Source: Lenzites betulinus (Eukaryota > Basidiomycota > Agaricomycetes > Polyporales > Polyporaceae). From it: a stretch of 64,000 bases of DNA. Made by a program: the position numbers and the translations under genes. Below the pieces are notes generated by a model. That model was given only the letters and a program-made list of their open reading frames with translations, did no database searches and had not been told where the DNA came from. The stretch covers positions 1,116,001 through 1,180,000 of the forward strand of contig JABYQU010000001.1 of the NCBI GenBank assembly GCA_022264855.1, in the 5' to 3' direction. This document shows positions 11,791-21,990 of the stretch, in pieces (within the stretch, counting starts at the first letter, position 1; each line of letters opens with the position of its first letter).

Positions 11791-13095
11791 TTATGACACG
11801 ACGGTCCAGACACGGACGAGGTCGTCCGTGAAGCCACCGAAGAGCGTCTGGCCGTCCGCGGACCAGGCGATCGACACACACTCGGGCTCACGCGCCTTCG
11901 AGCTCTGCGCGAAGTCGGGCTTGAGCTCGTCGACGATGGACCTGCAGATAGCAAATCGTCAACAACTGAAACGCGGTCACGAGACACTAGCGCTACGCAC
12001 TTGCTCTCAAGGTCGAAGATCTTGATGCAAGACGCGGTCGCCGCGCACAACCAGTAACGGTTGGGGGAGAAGACGAGGGCGTTGACGATGTCACCCGCCT
12101 CGAGCGAGTACAAGTGCTTGCCCTCGTTGAGGTCCCAAAGCATGGTGATGCCGTCCTTGCCGCCGGATGCCGCGAGCGAACCATCGGGGGAGACGGAAAT
12201 GGTGTTGATGTAACCAGTGTGGCCGTAGTGGTTGGTCTTCAGCTTGAACTTCGAAAGCTCCCAGACCTGAAAAACTGTGGGTCAGCTTTGCGATCGCATG
12301 AGAGCAAGAGCATAAAAATGTGAAGGGGTCAGAGATCTTGGTGATTTGGTTAGTCTCATCGGGCGTAGCCCTCTGAAGTAGCAAATATATGTTGTAGCAT
12401 CATACCAGGAAATTACGGAGAGATCGTAACGGATGACAGCAATAGCAAGTTTACACACCTTGACGACCTTGTCCCAACCGCAGGAGACGATGACGGGGTT
12501 CAAGACGTTGGGGCTGAAGCGGACACATGACACCCTGCATAAAGTTGGTTCAAGCTCATGTCCACGAGGGGGGCTTTAGTAGACATACCACTCGGTGTGG
12601 CCGTCATCCTTGATATCGTATTTGCACTCGCCAAGGGTGTTCCAGAGCTTGATCGTCCGGTCGCGGGAACCGGAGACAATTTGCCTGTTATCCGCGGAGA
12701 AGCTGACAGAGAGCACATCCGAGGTGTGGCCAACGAAGCGGCGGGTGGTGAGGCCGGTGTTGAGGTCCCACAGGCGCAGTGTGTGGTCCCAAGACGAGGA
12801 GAGTGCGAACTGGCCGTCGGAGGAGATGACGACGTCAGAAACGAAGTGGTTGTGGCCGTGGAGGATGCGTTTGGGGTAACCGTACTGGTCCTCGTCACGG
12901 GTGAGCTGCCAGACGATGATGGTCTTGTCTGAACAAGTTACGCGGATGGTCAAGCAAGACTGTTTATTGCCAGGCGAATATGCACATACCCCGGGACGCC
13001 GTGAGGATCATGTCGGGGTTTTCGGAGGACGTAGCGATAGCAGTGACCCAGCCCTTGTGGCCGGCCATCGAGCCGAGGTAGCGGAGAGATTCCAT
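11791..13095 (-). CDS. cpc2: RACK1 / Cpc2 / Asc1, ribosome-associated WD40 protein
   Basis: Five exons on the minus strand (13095-12990, 12928-12589, 12534-12459, 12266-12001, 11941-11791) encode 312 residues forming seven WD40 repeats. Landmarks are [82 protein letters not shown] and the end [12 protein letters not shown]1 sits on the 40S head near the mRNA exit and links translation to signalling. Length is typical (about 313). The ATG at 13095 gives the fungal N-terminus [16 protein letters not shown], although an in-frame upstream ATG at 13203 also exists. Intron 3 (12458-12267, 192 nt) is longer than the others and carries a U24-type snoRNA, the same host-guest pair as ASC1/SNR24 in yeast. 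Confidence 0.97.
12325..12408 (-). ncRNA. snR24: Box C/D snoRNA U24 (snR24 type), intronic in RACK1
   Basis: Inside RACK1 intron 3, on the coding strand, is a C box (TATGATGC, 12404-12397), a D box (CTGA, 12332-12329), and an internal C'-like GATGAGA. Two long guide-like blocks, TATTTGCTACTTCAGA and CACCAAGATCT, closely match yeast snR24/human U24 as I know them. GG/CC flanks form a short terminal stem. U24 guides 2'-O-methylation of large-subunit rRNA (Cm1437, Cm1449 and Gm1450 in yeast numbering). Exact ends are approximate. Confidence 0.88.
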
Positions 13096-14023
13096 GATGT
13101 CGGGCGGGGTGCTCACGTCGTCGGGGTCGGTCTTGAGCTCGTCGCTGTGGTTTGCGGTTATTGCCTTTGCAGCGCACACGCGCCCGCGCCCCGTGACAGC
13201 CACCGTGACTGGTACTGTATAGCTTCGGCTAGCTCCGAGTATAAGAGCGCCTCCTCCCTTTCCGGCGTGGCGCGCGTCTACGATCCTGGCTCTCTGGCTC
13301 CAGCTTCATGTGCATGTTCTTGCTGTTCTGAGAATCAGATGCATATCTCTGCTTTATGGCATTGAATGCCGTAACTCTGCTATCAGATCCTATGGATGAA
13401 GGGCCGCTGTGCAGAGCTTCTCGGCAAGCTTCTGCATCTTTAACGGTGTCTGCTATCGCCTCTGCTGGAGAGTCTATGGTTCACCAAGCACGAATAATCC
13501 CGTATTGGTTCAAATTATGAGGTGTGTACGTGTCTCTTGCTACCATTGAGCGACCAACATTCTGCCTTCGCTTCGCGTATGATGTTCAACTATATATTTG
13601 CTACTTCAGAGGGCCCGCCCTGTGAGACTAACCATTATCACCAAGATCTCTGACTCTTTCTGCTATCCTGCTTCTGGACACATGCTCACACATTGTCTCT
13701 ACAGAAGGGACATCGCTGCAACAATAATGGAAGTAGCACTTCACTTCGAGTGCTTACTCGCGTGATGCCTTGAGGTGTGGTTCTGGCATGATATATAGCG
13801 TACTTATTACTTATCACCCACGGACCGTATGCCTATTCGCTCTCCTCTATCGATCGCTCGCGGTAATGCCATTTGCCTAGCAAGTACTGCCAGCGATATG
13901 GAACCTGCCCACGTGTGCTGTCTGCTATCGTGATAAGACGTGCATCTCCGCTGCGGTGGTCAGCATTTCTTCTCGTATCCAAGAGCTCAGACGTTCAGCT
14001 TGGAGGACGTGGACTCGACGATC
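13096..14023. other. Divergent non-coding region with a snoRNA host-like transcript
   Basis: These 928 nt separate RACK1 (minus) from the nucleoside hydrolase (plus) and contain no supported protein gene. A TATA-like GTATAAGAG lies near 13239 on the plus strand. GAG|GTGTGTACG at about 13521 and CTCTACAG|AAG at about 13704 could bound an intron of about 183 nt that contains the second U24 copy. Downstream, 13732-13759 can form a hairpin of about 8 bp (GTAGCACT pairing with AGTGCTTAC, one bulge). The stretch may be the 5' leader of the hydrolase gene or an independent non-coding host gene. Confidence 0.5.
13574..13657 (+). ncRNA. snR24: Second box C/D snoRNA U24-type copy, opposite strand
   Basis: The C box ATGATG at 13579-13584, guide block TATTTGCTACTTCAGA, TGTGAGAC as C'-like element, CACCAAGATCT and D box CTGA at 13650-13653 repeat the architecture of the RACK1-intron copy. 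Sequence between and outside the guide blocks differs clearly (for example GGGCCCGCCC against GGGCTACGCCC). This argues for an old functional duplicate rather than a recent copy. It lies about 1.2 kb from the first copy on the other strand, upstream of the nucleoside hydrolase. Confidence 0.83.
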
Positions 14024-15721
14024 ATGTCTAATAGTCGCATACCCGTAATCAGTAAGTGGGAAACCTGCCGAACTGCGACACGAGTTACATGGTTGCACAT
14101 TGCATAGTCGACACAGATCCAGGTGTAGACGACGTATTGGCTTTGTGAGTGCGTGCTGGCATTCTGAGGGTGGACATTCTAACCCGTCTTGTGAGATAGA
14201 TTGCTTGCCCTAGCATCTCCGGAGCTCGATGTACTAGCAATCATTGTTTCATTCGGTAACGCCCTTATCCTTTCACTAGCGGCGATATGTGACCTTACTT
14301 CTGCTGCAGGAAACACGGACCGGTCCTCCTCATAGTGAGTGCACAGCGTTGCGGTGAAGTGTCAGTCATTAGTTTAATCTATGTTTCAGCATCAACATCC
14401 TCAAGACTTATCAAGCGCTCTCACGACACATAGCACAATTCCCCCAGGATGTCTCCCGGTTTCCCGGTATGACACCGAGCAGAAAGACCATCTTGGCGCT
14501 TGGGGAGGACTTGCCCCTGCAGGGAGAGCTACACAGCGCACAGTACTTCCACGGAAGGTTAGATCAAATATCAGACAGCGGTGAACGCCATGACAATATC
14601 AATGACCAGGGATGGCCTGGGGGACATTTCAGGCCGACATCCTGAATTGAACTGCGATAATGAGGCTCCAACAGACCATCCACAACTGTCCATCACCACG
14701 ACGTCCGGTGTCGAGGTGGCCCTAGAGCTCATCAAGTCTGAGCCAGAACGTTCAATCTCTTACATCGCCCTTGGACCGTTGACGAACCTTGCGAGGTTGC
14801 TGCGTCTTGACAGCAACACGGTATGCAGTCGTATAGGGCGTGTTGTATGCATGGGCGGGGCGCTGGATGTGCCAGGAAACACCAGTCCTGCTGCCGAATG
14901 TCAGTAGTCCACGCATGTTGCACACATAACCCACCTAACCACAATCCACAGTCAATTTCTTTGCGGATCCATACGCTGTCAAGGAGCTCCTCGTACCGTC
15001 TGACCCCGGACACGGCCTGCCCTTGGAACGCTTCATTCTACTCCCCCTGGATATCACCACGCCGCACGAACTGTCCTTCCCACACTACAAAGCCACCGTC
15101 GACCCCGCGTTCACGTCCACCGCCTCGCCGTCACGCCCGGAAGGGAAGACGCCCCTCGTGCACTTCACGAGCTCCTTCCTCGAGCGCACACGGGAAATCA
15201 TGGTCGAGTTCGGCAAAGACGCGATGGAATTGCACGACATCGCGGCCGTGTGGTGCGCTATCGCGAACCCGTCCGTCAAGAGCGACGCGGAAGGCGCATT
15301 GCCTACGCTGCAGCCCGGATGGAAGGCCGCGAAGCGGAAGTTCGACGTGGAACGGTCAGTGGCCGGTCGAACGCGTTTCGGCTCCCGGTACTGACTCAAC
15401 CTTGTCTGGCGCCTGCTGTGATGCAGCGTTGGGGAGCTCACACGCGGTATGCTTGTGGTGGACCGCAGGGATGATCAGGGTGCCTATGCCCCTGGCGCGA
15501 ACCGCGCTGAAGTCCAGGCAGAACTCGAGCGGCACCAGTTCCGGCACGCAGGCGCATACGAGTCCACTGCCATGCCCGCCCCGGTCGAAGTGGAGAGCCG
15601 TCCTGTCACTCAGGACGATCGCTCTGAGAAAGGGGGCGTCGCTTGCGTAACGCAGACACCAGGCTCCGAGGCACTAGTGAAGCTGCTCCTCGAGCGAGTT
15701 TGGGGCGTTCAAGCTGGATAG
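14024..15721 (+). CDS. Inosine/uridine-preferring nucleoside hydrolase
   Basis: Eight exons (14024-14051, 14108-14144, 14200-14255, 14310-14334, 14390-14557, 14610-14899, 14952-15354, 15427-15721) encode 433 residues. The N-terminus carries the calcium/catalytic motif IIDTDPGVDDVLALLLAL, then IVSFGNTDR. SYIALGPLTNLARLL, VVCMGGALDVPGNTSPAAE, NFFADPYAVKELL and LPLDITTPHEL follow in family order. LHDIAAVWCAIANP supplies the late Asp/His region. These are the hallmarks of the IUNH fold, which hydrolyses the N-glycosidic bond of ribonucleosides for purine/pyrimidine salvage. The protein is longer than bacterial forms (about 310) because of a hydrophilic insert around residues 60-120 and a C-terminal extension. 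Exons 2 and 4 are only 37 and 25 nt. Confidence 0.93.
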
Positions 15722-16000
15722 CGGTAGGCCCGACGACATCGGAGGGTATCGGCTAGAAGGCATGTGTTGGGGCCCGGTTTTGAATATGAATTACATCAAT
15801 CCCCGGTGCTATTCAAGGTGCGGTTCCGGCAGCGATCAGAAATTGAGGATGCAGCAGAAATAGTGGTGCGTGAGAGTTTCATACATGGTACTAGTACAAT
15901 TTGAATGACATGCCCGTCTATCCAGGGTGCTAAAGTAAGGACCTGTAAGACTACAAAAAACATGCCGGACCCGGCGGTGACCGCAGCCCCGGAAGGCACT

Positions 16001-18143
16001 TCAGACTGGAACTGACTCGACATACTCCTGGCTTCCCTTCTTGTCAAGATCGGAGTCTGAGCCGCCAACTCTCCTCTGCTCCATCTGTGCGCGCTTCTGC
16101 TCAATCTCGTCGATTGTGCGGAACCTGAAGCCGCCTTTCCTGGTCTGGTCTATCGTGAGACCGCTAGAAAGAACGCTTGTGAGCAAAAAGGAACTTTCTG
16201 ATACAAAGGCGAGGAACGTACACGGCGTAAATGGTCATTGCAACGTAGCCTGCGAAAGGCACAATATACGAGTGTGCGGTCGTGTTCGTGTCAGCGATAT
16301 GGCCCGCAGCTGGGGGGAACCAAGCACCGCCTCCAACGCCCTACGAGAAGAGGCATAAGTCCACGTTCCCTATCGTCCGGGCATATCGGCGCAAACGTAC
16401 CATAACGATCAGGCCGGAGCCTCGCTTGGTGTGTCTGCCCAGGTTCTTCGTCGCGAGCGTGAAGATAACCTGATAATGCCGGACGCGCGTGAGCCTGAGA
16501 CTTGACGTCTCGGAGCATGGTGGTCGACACGTACGGGGTAGCAGATGGATTCGAAGAAGAAGAGCGCGAACAGGCAGCCAACGCCCGACACCCCAGGACC
16601 GTACGCAACGCCGAGCGAGAAGGCACAGCACGCGACAGCATAGATGCTGAGCAGAAGCGCAGGATCTACCCAGTTGAGCAGCACGACGCCCACGAAGCTG
16701 CATGTCACGCCACGAGTCGTAAGGGATTTGGTTGTTGCAGAGAAGATGGAACGCGACTCACCGGCCAACCGTGAAGGTTATTTGGCAGTACGAGAAGAGC
16801 TGGCTCGCGAACGGCTTGTCGATGCCCACGTTTTGCTCGGCAAGGAAGTTTACTGCCAGAGACGCCACGGCAACCTGCGCACCGACGTACGCGGTCTGCG
16901 CAACCCAGCCGAAAAGGCAGCGGTACTGTTTCCAGAACGATTCGTCGTCATTAGTCATTCCCACGTCATGCATCTCTTGTGCGAGCGCATCCTGAGTGAT
17001 CTCAGGGAGCTTGCAGAAGCTGCGTAGGAATGGGGAAACTGTAAGTTGCGTTCCTGGCAGAACCTAATTAATTATACGCACTAGAACAGGATGTTCAGCA
17101 CCAAGCCGAGGCCGGCAACCGCCAGATAGACCCTGAGTACGGTGTTAGCGATTGCCATAATACGGATACCACTGTCACCGGCGGCGTGACGCTCACCATT
17201 GTACTGTGTCCAGCGAGGTGGCGTTCTTGCCTTGGAAGAACCACTTGGATGCGATCATGGGGCCGGCGAACGAGGCCACGCCCTGGAAGCCCTGGCTAAA
17301 GTTCAAACGTGCCGCAGCATACTTCGGGCTTCCCAGCACGGAGATGTAGGAGTTGGCGGCCACCTCAAGACAGGACAGGCCACATCCTGATAGTGCACTG
17401 TCAGGACGGAATGCCGGTATGCCGAGCGGGGACTGCTCACCGATGACGAAAGTGCACCCCACGAACCCGCCATAAGACCGAAATACCGCAGAGGGCCAGA
17501 AGAAGATCGCGCCTGGATGCAGGTGAGCACTGCGCGGCACCGTGCACGGATGTAGTTGGCAGCTGACGTACCCAGAGAATAGAGCGTGAGACCCATATGG
17601 ATTCCTTTCTTCACAAGGTTGGCATCGGGTAAGCGCAGGACCGACGTTGGCAGCTGCGATCAGGACATACCTTGTACCCGTACTTCTCCATCTTAAATTT
17701 GACGACCACGATCAACGTCTCTGGGACGGGGCAAAGACAATGGCACCACTTACGAATATACTGGCAATGGGAGCGTAGACGAGGTAGGCACCCTACCCCA
17801 TATGGACATGAACATCAGGGACGGAACATAGGAAGCGCTGTGCTCACGAAGTATGCTAATTGCAGGAGTGTGCTCTGCGTCTTGCCAATACCGAAGATCG
17901 TTTGGAAATGGGCGTTGAGGACATCAAGCAGCTGGGAAGATGCACAGTCAGCGGATATTCCCGTGCGAGACCGTTGAGCACTCACTCCGTATGCGAATCC
18001 CCAAGTGAAGAACAGCGAGGTGACTAGGGCAAATGCAAACACCCATTGCCTGCGGGTAAGGTCGGCACCTGTCAAGACAAGAAGCACGCTCAGCTCATAT
18101 TCGGGGGCGGAAAAAAAGGCGCACCAGTGAGTCCTTCGGCCAT
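16001..18143 (-). CDS. MFS transporter, fucose permease (FucP)-like
   Basis: Fourteen exons on the minus strand (18143-18125, 18068-17986, 17931-17848, 17792-17754, 17691-17671, 17608-17572, 17512-17441, 17386-17197, 17132-17082, 17019-16762, 16697-16535, 16469-16401, 16340-16222, 16163-16001) encode 455 residues. Hydrophobic segments include TSLFFTWGFAYGLLDVLN, GAYLVYAPIASIFMEKYGYK, GLSCLEVAANSYISVLG and NFSQGFQGVASFAGP. Later ones are YPVIFTLATKNLGRHTKRGS and VGGGAWFPPAAGHIAD. These match FucP-type major facilitator proteins, which carry L-fucose or related sugars with protons across the plasma membrane; the substrate here is unknown. The C-terminus is hydrophilic and cytosolic. The reading frame closes exactly over all 14 exons, two of which are 19 and 21 nt. 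It converges with the nucleoside hydrolase at 279 nt. Confidence 0.92.
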
Positions 18144-18789
18144 TGCTGCTACGTGGTCGTTGAGGTCGTTAGCGGCGGTCGTGGGCAAGACCTGATAAGC
18201 CGTCTCGCTCGATGCTGGCCTATATACCGCGTCTCAGGTGGGGCCCCATTGCACTGTGCGCTGATGGGAAAGTGGAATGGCTCTCCCCGCGTGATCGTCT
18301 TGAAGAGGCACGGACCGGCGAGATCAGCGCATGCTCGTTTCCCCGCACTACGCCCATTCATCGTGACTGCAAGTCAATCAAATTCGGCGGTGTGCCTACC
18401 ATATAGGCGAGCACCCCGCGTCATACCGCCCCCAGAAAGAGGCGGGGTACGGGGTCGCGCACGGGCGGGATGTTAAGCCAGGCGCGAGAACTCGCCGCCG
18501 TCGGCAAAGAGGAGGGGAAGGTGCAGAACGGTGGCAACGGCACAAGACATTAACTACTGCGACTGCCTTATTCGGCGAACGGTGTGTGCGCGTGACCAGG
18601 CGCGGGTGCCCGATGCTCGGCGAGCGCCCGACGCACGGCCCGTCATCGTCCGACGACCCTAACCTCAGATCGCATCGCTACTGCTCTGCGCTCAGTGTCC
18701 TGCCTTGACGGTCTCCTTCGACTTGTATCTGACAGTCTCATCAAGTTGACCCTTGCTACACAGCGTCAGCACTGCCAAAACACACAGAC
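18144..18789. promoter_or_regulatory. Divergent promoter region (MFS / hypothetical protein)
   Basis: This 646-nt intergenic stretch separates two divergent starts. It contains GC-rich runs such as CACCCCGCGTCATACCG near 18412 but no motif that I can assign with confidence, and no gene. Confidence 0.45.
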
Positions 18790-20050
18790 ATGGCGTCATC
18801 AAATCAACCTTCTCTCGCCCAATTCCTTGCGGTCAGCCACAATTTTATCCCTTGTGGCGGCGACACATAGGGCTGATCGCGCGCGTCAGACAGGAAAACT
18901 ACGGCGCGATCAAGGCGCGCTTTCCAGGCGAAGGAAGGCGGAAGTGGCGGCTACGCGCTGCAGAACAGTTCTGGAGTCTGTCCGCAGAGCAGAAGGCATC
19001 GTATCTGACCCTGGTGAGCCGCGCCTCGCTGCGAGCATTTTGACGACAGACCGGAGCAATCACTCACACGCTCATCATCCCCGCCCGTCTTACACGCGCA
19101 GATCAGCCAAAATCCTTTGCCGACTAAGACCGTTGAGGACGCGGACTTCACCACGGATGAGGACCCGCTCGACGAGCTCTCGGATGACGCACCCGGGATC
19201 GGGCTCCTCGTGCGCACGGACTACACCGATGACGCCGCCTGGCACGCGTTCCACACAAAGTTGCAGGAGGCAGAGACAGAGTTCGCATCCGAGCCCGAAT
19301 TAGAAACAAACCCGGATCCGGACCCGCTTGGGGAGGGTCCATCCGCCGCCCGCGCCGCAACAGCATCATCCTCCGTAGATGCCCAAGGAGACACCACGAT
19401 GGCCCACGAGGAGACGGTCGTAGAAGAAGACACCGACGAAGACGCCGCCGATGAAAACAGCACCGCACCTATACTTTTCGTGATCAATGCGGCCGGGGCG
19501 GCGGAACGCGCACGTCTCTCGGGGCTGTCGAACCTCGCAGCCTTGCGGTTGCTCAACGATGTCGACGTGCGCCGGGCGCCCAAACCCCCGCAGGGCGCGC
19601 GGCGCATCAAGCCCCCGAACCGGCTGATCGACCACGACGGATGGCAAGAGACATACACGGGCAAGACAGTGTGGATATACGACGCGCGGTCAAACCAGGA
19701 CCAGTGCGCGCGCCTCGTTAGCCAGTGTGGTGCGGCAATGTATGGCACGGCAACGTCAGTCCGCACTCCATCGCGCATCTCCTGCATCGAACACCATCCT
19801 GACTATCTGACCATCTTTCCCCGGTCGCCCTCTGGACGCCGTGCGCCCTGCCTCGTTCGGCCGCATCCCCTTTGCGACGCATGTGCACGTCCGCAGAGCC
19901 GACAGTTGGCGCGCGCGCGTAGGGCACATCTGTGAGCTGCAGGTCAACCTCGCAGCCGGCGCGATGACCATCGACTTCGGCGGACTCGACCGGTGGGACT
20001 ACGAGGAGCGCGCCCGGAACTTAACAGAGGCCGTACGGGCAGCGGCCTAG
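18790..20050 (+). CDS. Conserved-looking hypothetical acidic protein
   Basis: Four exons (18790-18831, 18894-19013, 19102-19754, 19897-20050) encode 322 residues. The N-terminus MASSNQPSLAQFLA joins ENYGAIKARFPGEGRRKW, a basic helical segment. An acidic Glu/Asp-rich middle (about residues 60-150) follows, then LFVINAAGAAERARLSG and SNLAALRLLNDVDVRRAP. The C-terminus holds GKTVWIYDARSNQDQCARL and MTIDFGGLDRWDYEERARN. I recognise no named domain. Exon 1 was joined to exon 2 through the CAG at 18893 because the nearer TAG acceptor gives a 39-nt intron and the wrong phase. The last intron (142 nt) was placed to restore YGTATADSWRARVGH. A nuclear or chromatin role would fit the charge pattern but is only a guess. 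Confidence 0.68.
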
Positions 20051-21105
20051 CCGTCACCGAAGGCCAGTACAGTAATACATTGGCCCTCGCGAGATGCTGC
20101 AGTCTCCAGATGCTAAGCCCGCGGCCGCGGGCGAGGCGCGCGCCTGCGCACGGTCAATAGACTACAGCCATTCACATGCCCGGCGAGCGCCCGCAGCTTC
20201 TGCACAGTCCTGCACACGGCCTATAGAGTGGCGCCGGACGAAGAAGGTTCGGGCCTGGCGACTTCCCGCAGCCCCTCTAGTGACAATGTATACATTACAG
20301 GAGGGGCAGGGCAGGCCCCGCGGTGCGTCGCAGCCGCTCAAAAACGGCGCCCATGTATACTCGTACGGACAATCAGTGATTGCCCATGATCAACAATCAC
20401 CCCAGGGAGGCGTGCACGCATCCCGATCAGTCAATTCGGCCGGTCCTGCGCGCGCCCGCGATGTCATCGTCGCGGAGGCTGTCTGCTGCAGCGAGTGCGC
20501 GCGCGTGCGTATGCCACATCCTCCGATGCGGGTCGGCAATTGACATAGACATGGGTGGGAATGTCATTATGCATTATTAAGATCCCAGAGGCGCGATGCC
20601 GCCATGCTGGCTCGGGCTCGGACGACAATATCGGGCGCGGCGCGGCGTGTGATGTATAGTGGTGTTATACAGTGGCGATTATGCGATACATGGTATGCGA
20701 CAGGAATATATAGCGTAGCAGTGGCGCGGCGGGTGCGGGCGTGCATGTGCATGTGTGCAGAAGCGCGGGTGGCAATGTCCGAGCCGGGGATATATGGGGA
20801 TATGAGGCGTGTGGCCGCGCGGCCGTGCGGCGGGCAGGATGTGGGTAGCTGGGTAAGTAGATGGATGGGCGGATGGATGGGTTAATTCCGGGGGCGTCAT
20901 GGGCATATCGGCATACCTAAAAGCGCCAAATTTGTTCGTCAGCGAAAGCATGTCCGGGTGATAATGATATGCAGCGGCCGTTCTGATAGAACGCGCGGAC
21001 TGACCATCATAGGATGCGGAACTCGTGTACAGTCGTCGCACGTCCGCGCACGCCCGGCGAAGCGTGCGTCTGCTATCGTGGCCGGGCGTCGAGCGCGGGA
21101 AGGAG
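20051..21105. other. Convergent intergenic region, no gene recognised
   Basis: About 1.05 kb lies between the 3' ends of the hypothetical gene and the bZIP-like gene. It contains a GGATGG-type simple repeat around 20859-20881 and short open frames of skewed composition. It probably holds two 3' UTRs. Confidence 0.5.
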
Positions 21106-21990
21106 TCATCGCGCCCTCGCCGCATGAGAGCCCATGGCGTCCTCCGGGCCCGAGGACGACCTCGTGGATCTCACGTCAGACATGCGCTGCGCGAACCGTG
21201 CGCGCGCGCGGTGCCCGTCTGCGCCGTGCGCAGACTCGCGCTCTGCCTCCATCTCCATTTCCATCTCGTCGTCATCATCGTCCTCGTCATCTTCGTCCTC
21301 GACGAGATCGCGGCAGTCGACGTAGCCCCCGCAGCAATCAGGGTCCTTCGGGCCCGGATACCGCGATGAATGGTGCGGCGCGGGGCCCATGACGGAGTTA
21401 GGCAATGAGCGGTGGGGATATACGGAGGGAAGCGGCTCGCGGTACCCCGCGTGCTCCCGGTCGGGTGTGGCGAGTGGCGGCAGCTCGATACGCGGCGACA
21501 CGCTGAGTTTGTGAGTATGCGGCGGCGCGACGGGCGAGGGTGTGTAAGTGGGTGTGGCGAGCGTGATTGGGGTGCGGTTCACATGGTGGCCTCCCGAGCC
21601 GGCGCCCGACGGCCCAGGGTAGAAGGCGAGCTGCTGGAAGCGGGTAATGGACGCGGACGCGACGGCGAGGTGGTGCATGAGGTCCGAGGACGCTGCGGCC
21701 TGGAGCGGGGTGTGTGGTGAGCGACGGGCGTCGTGCGAGGACGTGGGTCTCAGACTGGTACGCACCACTTCGGGGCCGTAGGGCGACTGTGCTGGTGGCG
21801 GGGCGGCGTTCTTGAGCTTGGACTGGAGGGACTCGACCTCATGGCGGAGGTGGGCGTTCTCGTCCTCGGCCTTCTTGACGCGGATCTCGAGGTCGGCGAG
21901 GTATTGGGCCTTGCGCGCGCGGTAGTCGCGCTGCTGGAGGAGGGCGCGGGAGGGCGGGATGGTCATGTCCTTTCGGCGTCCGCGGGTCAT
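21106..21990 (-). CDS. bZIP-like transcription factor
   Basis: One open frame encodes 294 residues. The N-terminus MTRGRRKDMTIPPSRALLQQ continues with RDYRARKAQYLADLEIRVKKAEDENAHL broken into heptads. This is a basic region followed by a leucine-zipper coiled coil (residues about 25-65). The middle is Pro/Ser/Thr-rich, and the C-terminal third has a very acidic run (about residues 245-260, Asp/Glu/Met) and an Arg-rich end. The layout is that of fungal bZIP regulators. The invariant Asn of the basic region appears to be Ser (PPSRA where NRA is expected). A 66-nt stretch at 21765-21700 has GTGCGT and CTCCAG ends with no in-frame stop; if it is an intron the protein has 272 residues. The DNA target is unknown. 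Confidence 0.75.
   Translation of the reverse strand: MTRGRRKDMTIPPSRALLQQRDYRARKAQYLADLEIRVKKAEDENAHLRHEVESLQSKLKNAAPPPAQSPYGPEVVRTSLRPTSSHDARRSPHTPLQAAASSDLMHHLAVASASITRFQQLAFYPGPSGAGSGGHHVNRTPITLATPTYTPSPVAPPHTHKLSVSPRIELPPLATPDREHAGYREPLPSVYPHRSLPNSVMGPAPHHSSRYPGPKDPDCCGGYVDCRDLVEDEDDEDDDDDEMEMEMEAERESAHGADGHRARARFAQRMSDVRSTRSSSGPEDAMGSHAARAR

Noticed and set aside
13501..13521. tRNA B-box-like GGTTCAAAT
   Set aside because: The bases after it do not give the required CC, there is no matching A box or acceptor stem, and the site lies next to a better-explained snoRNA host intron.
18832..18870. 39-nt intron in the hypothetical acidic protein gene
   Set aside because: Too short for this genome, and the phase would give an immediate stop; the acceptor at 18893 restores the frame.
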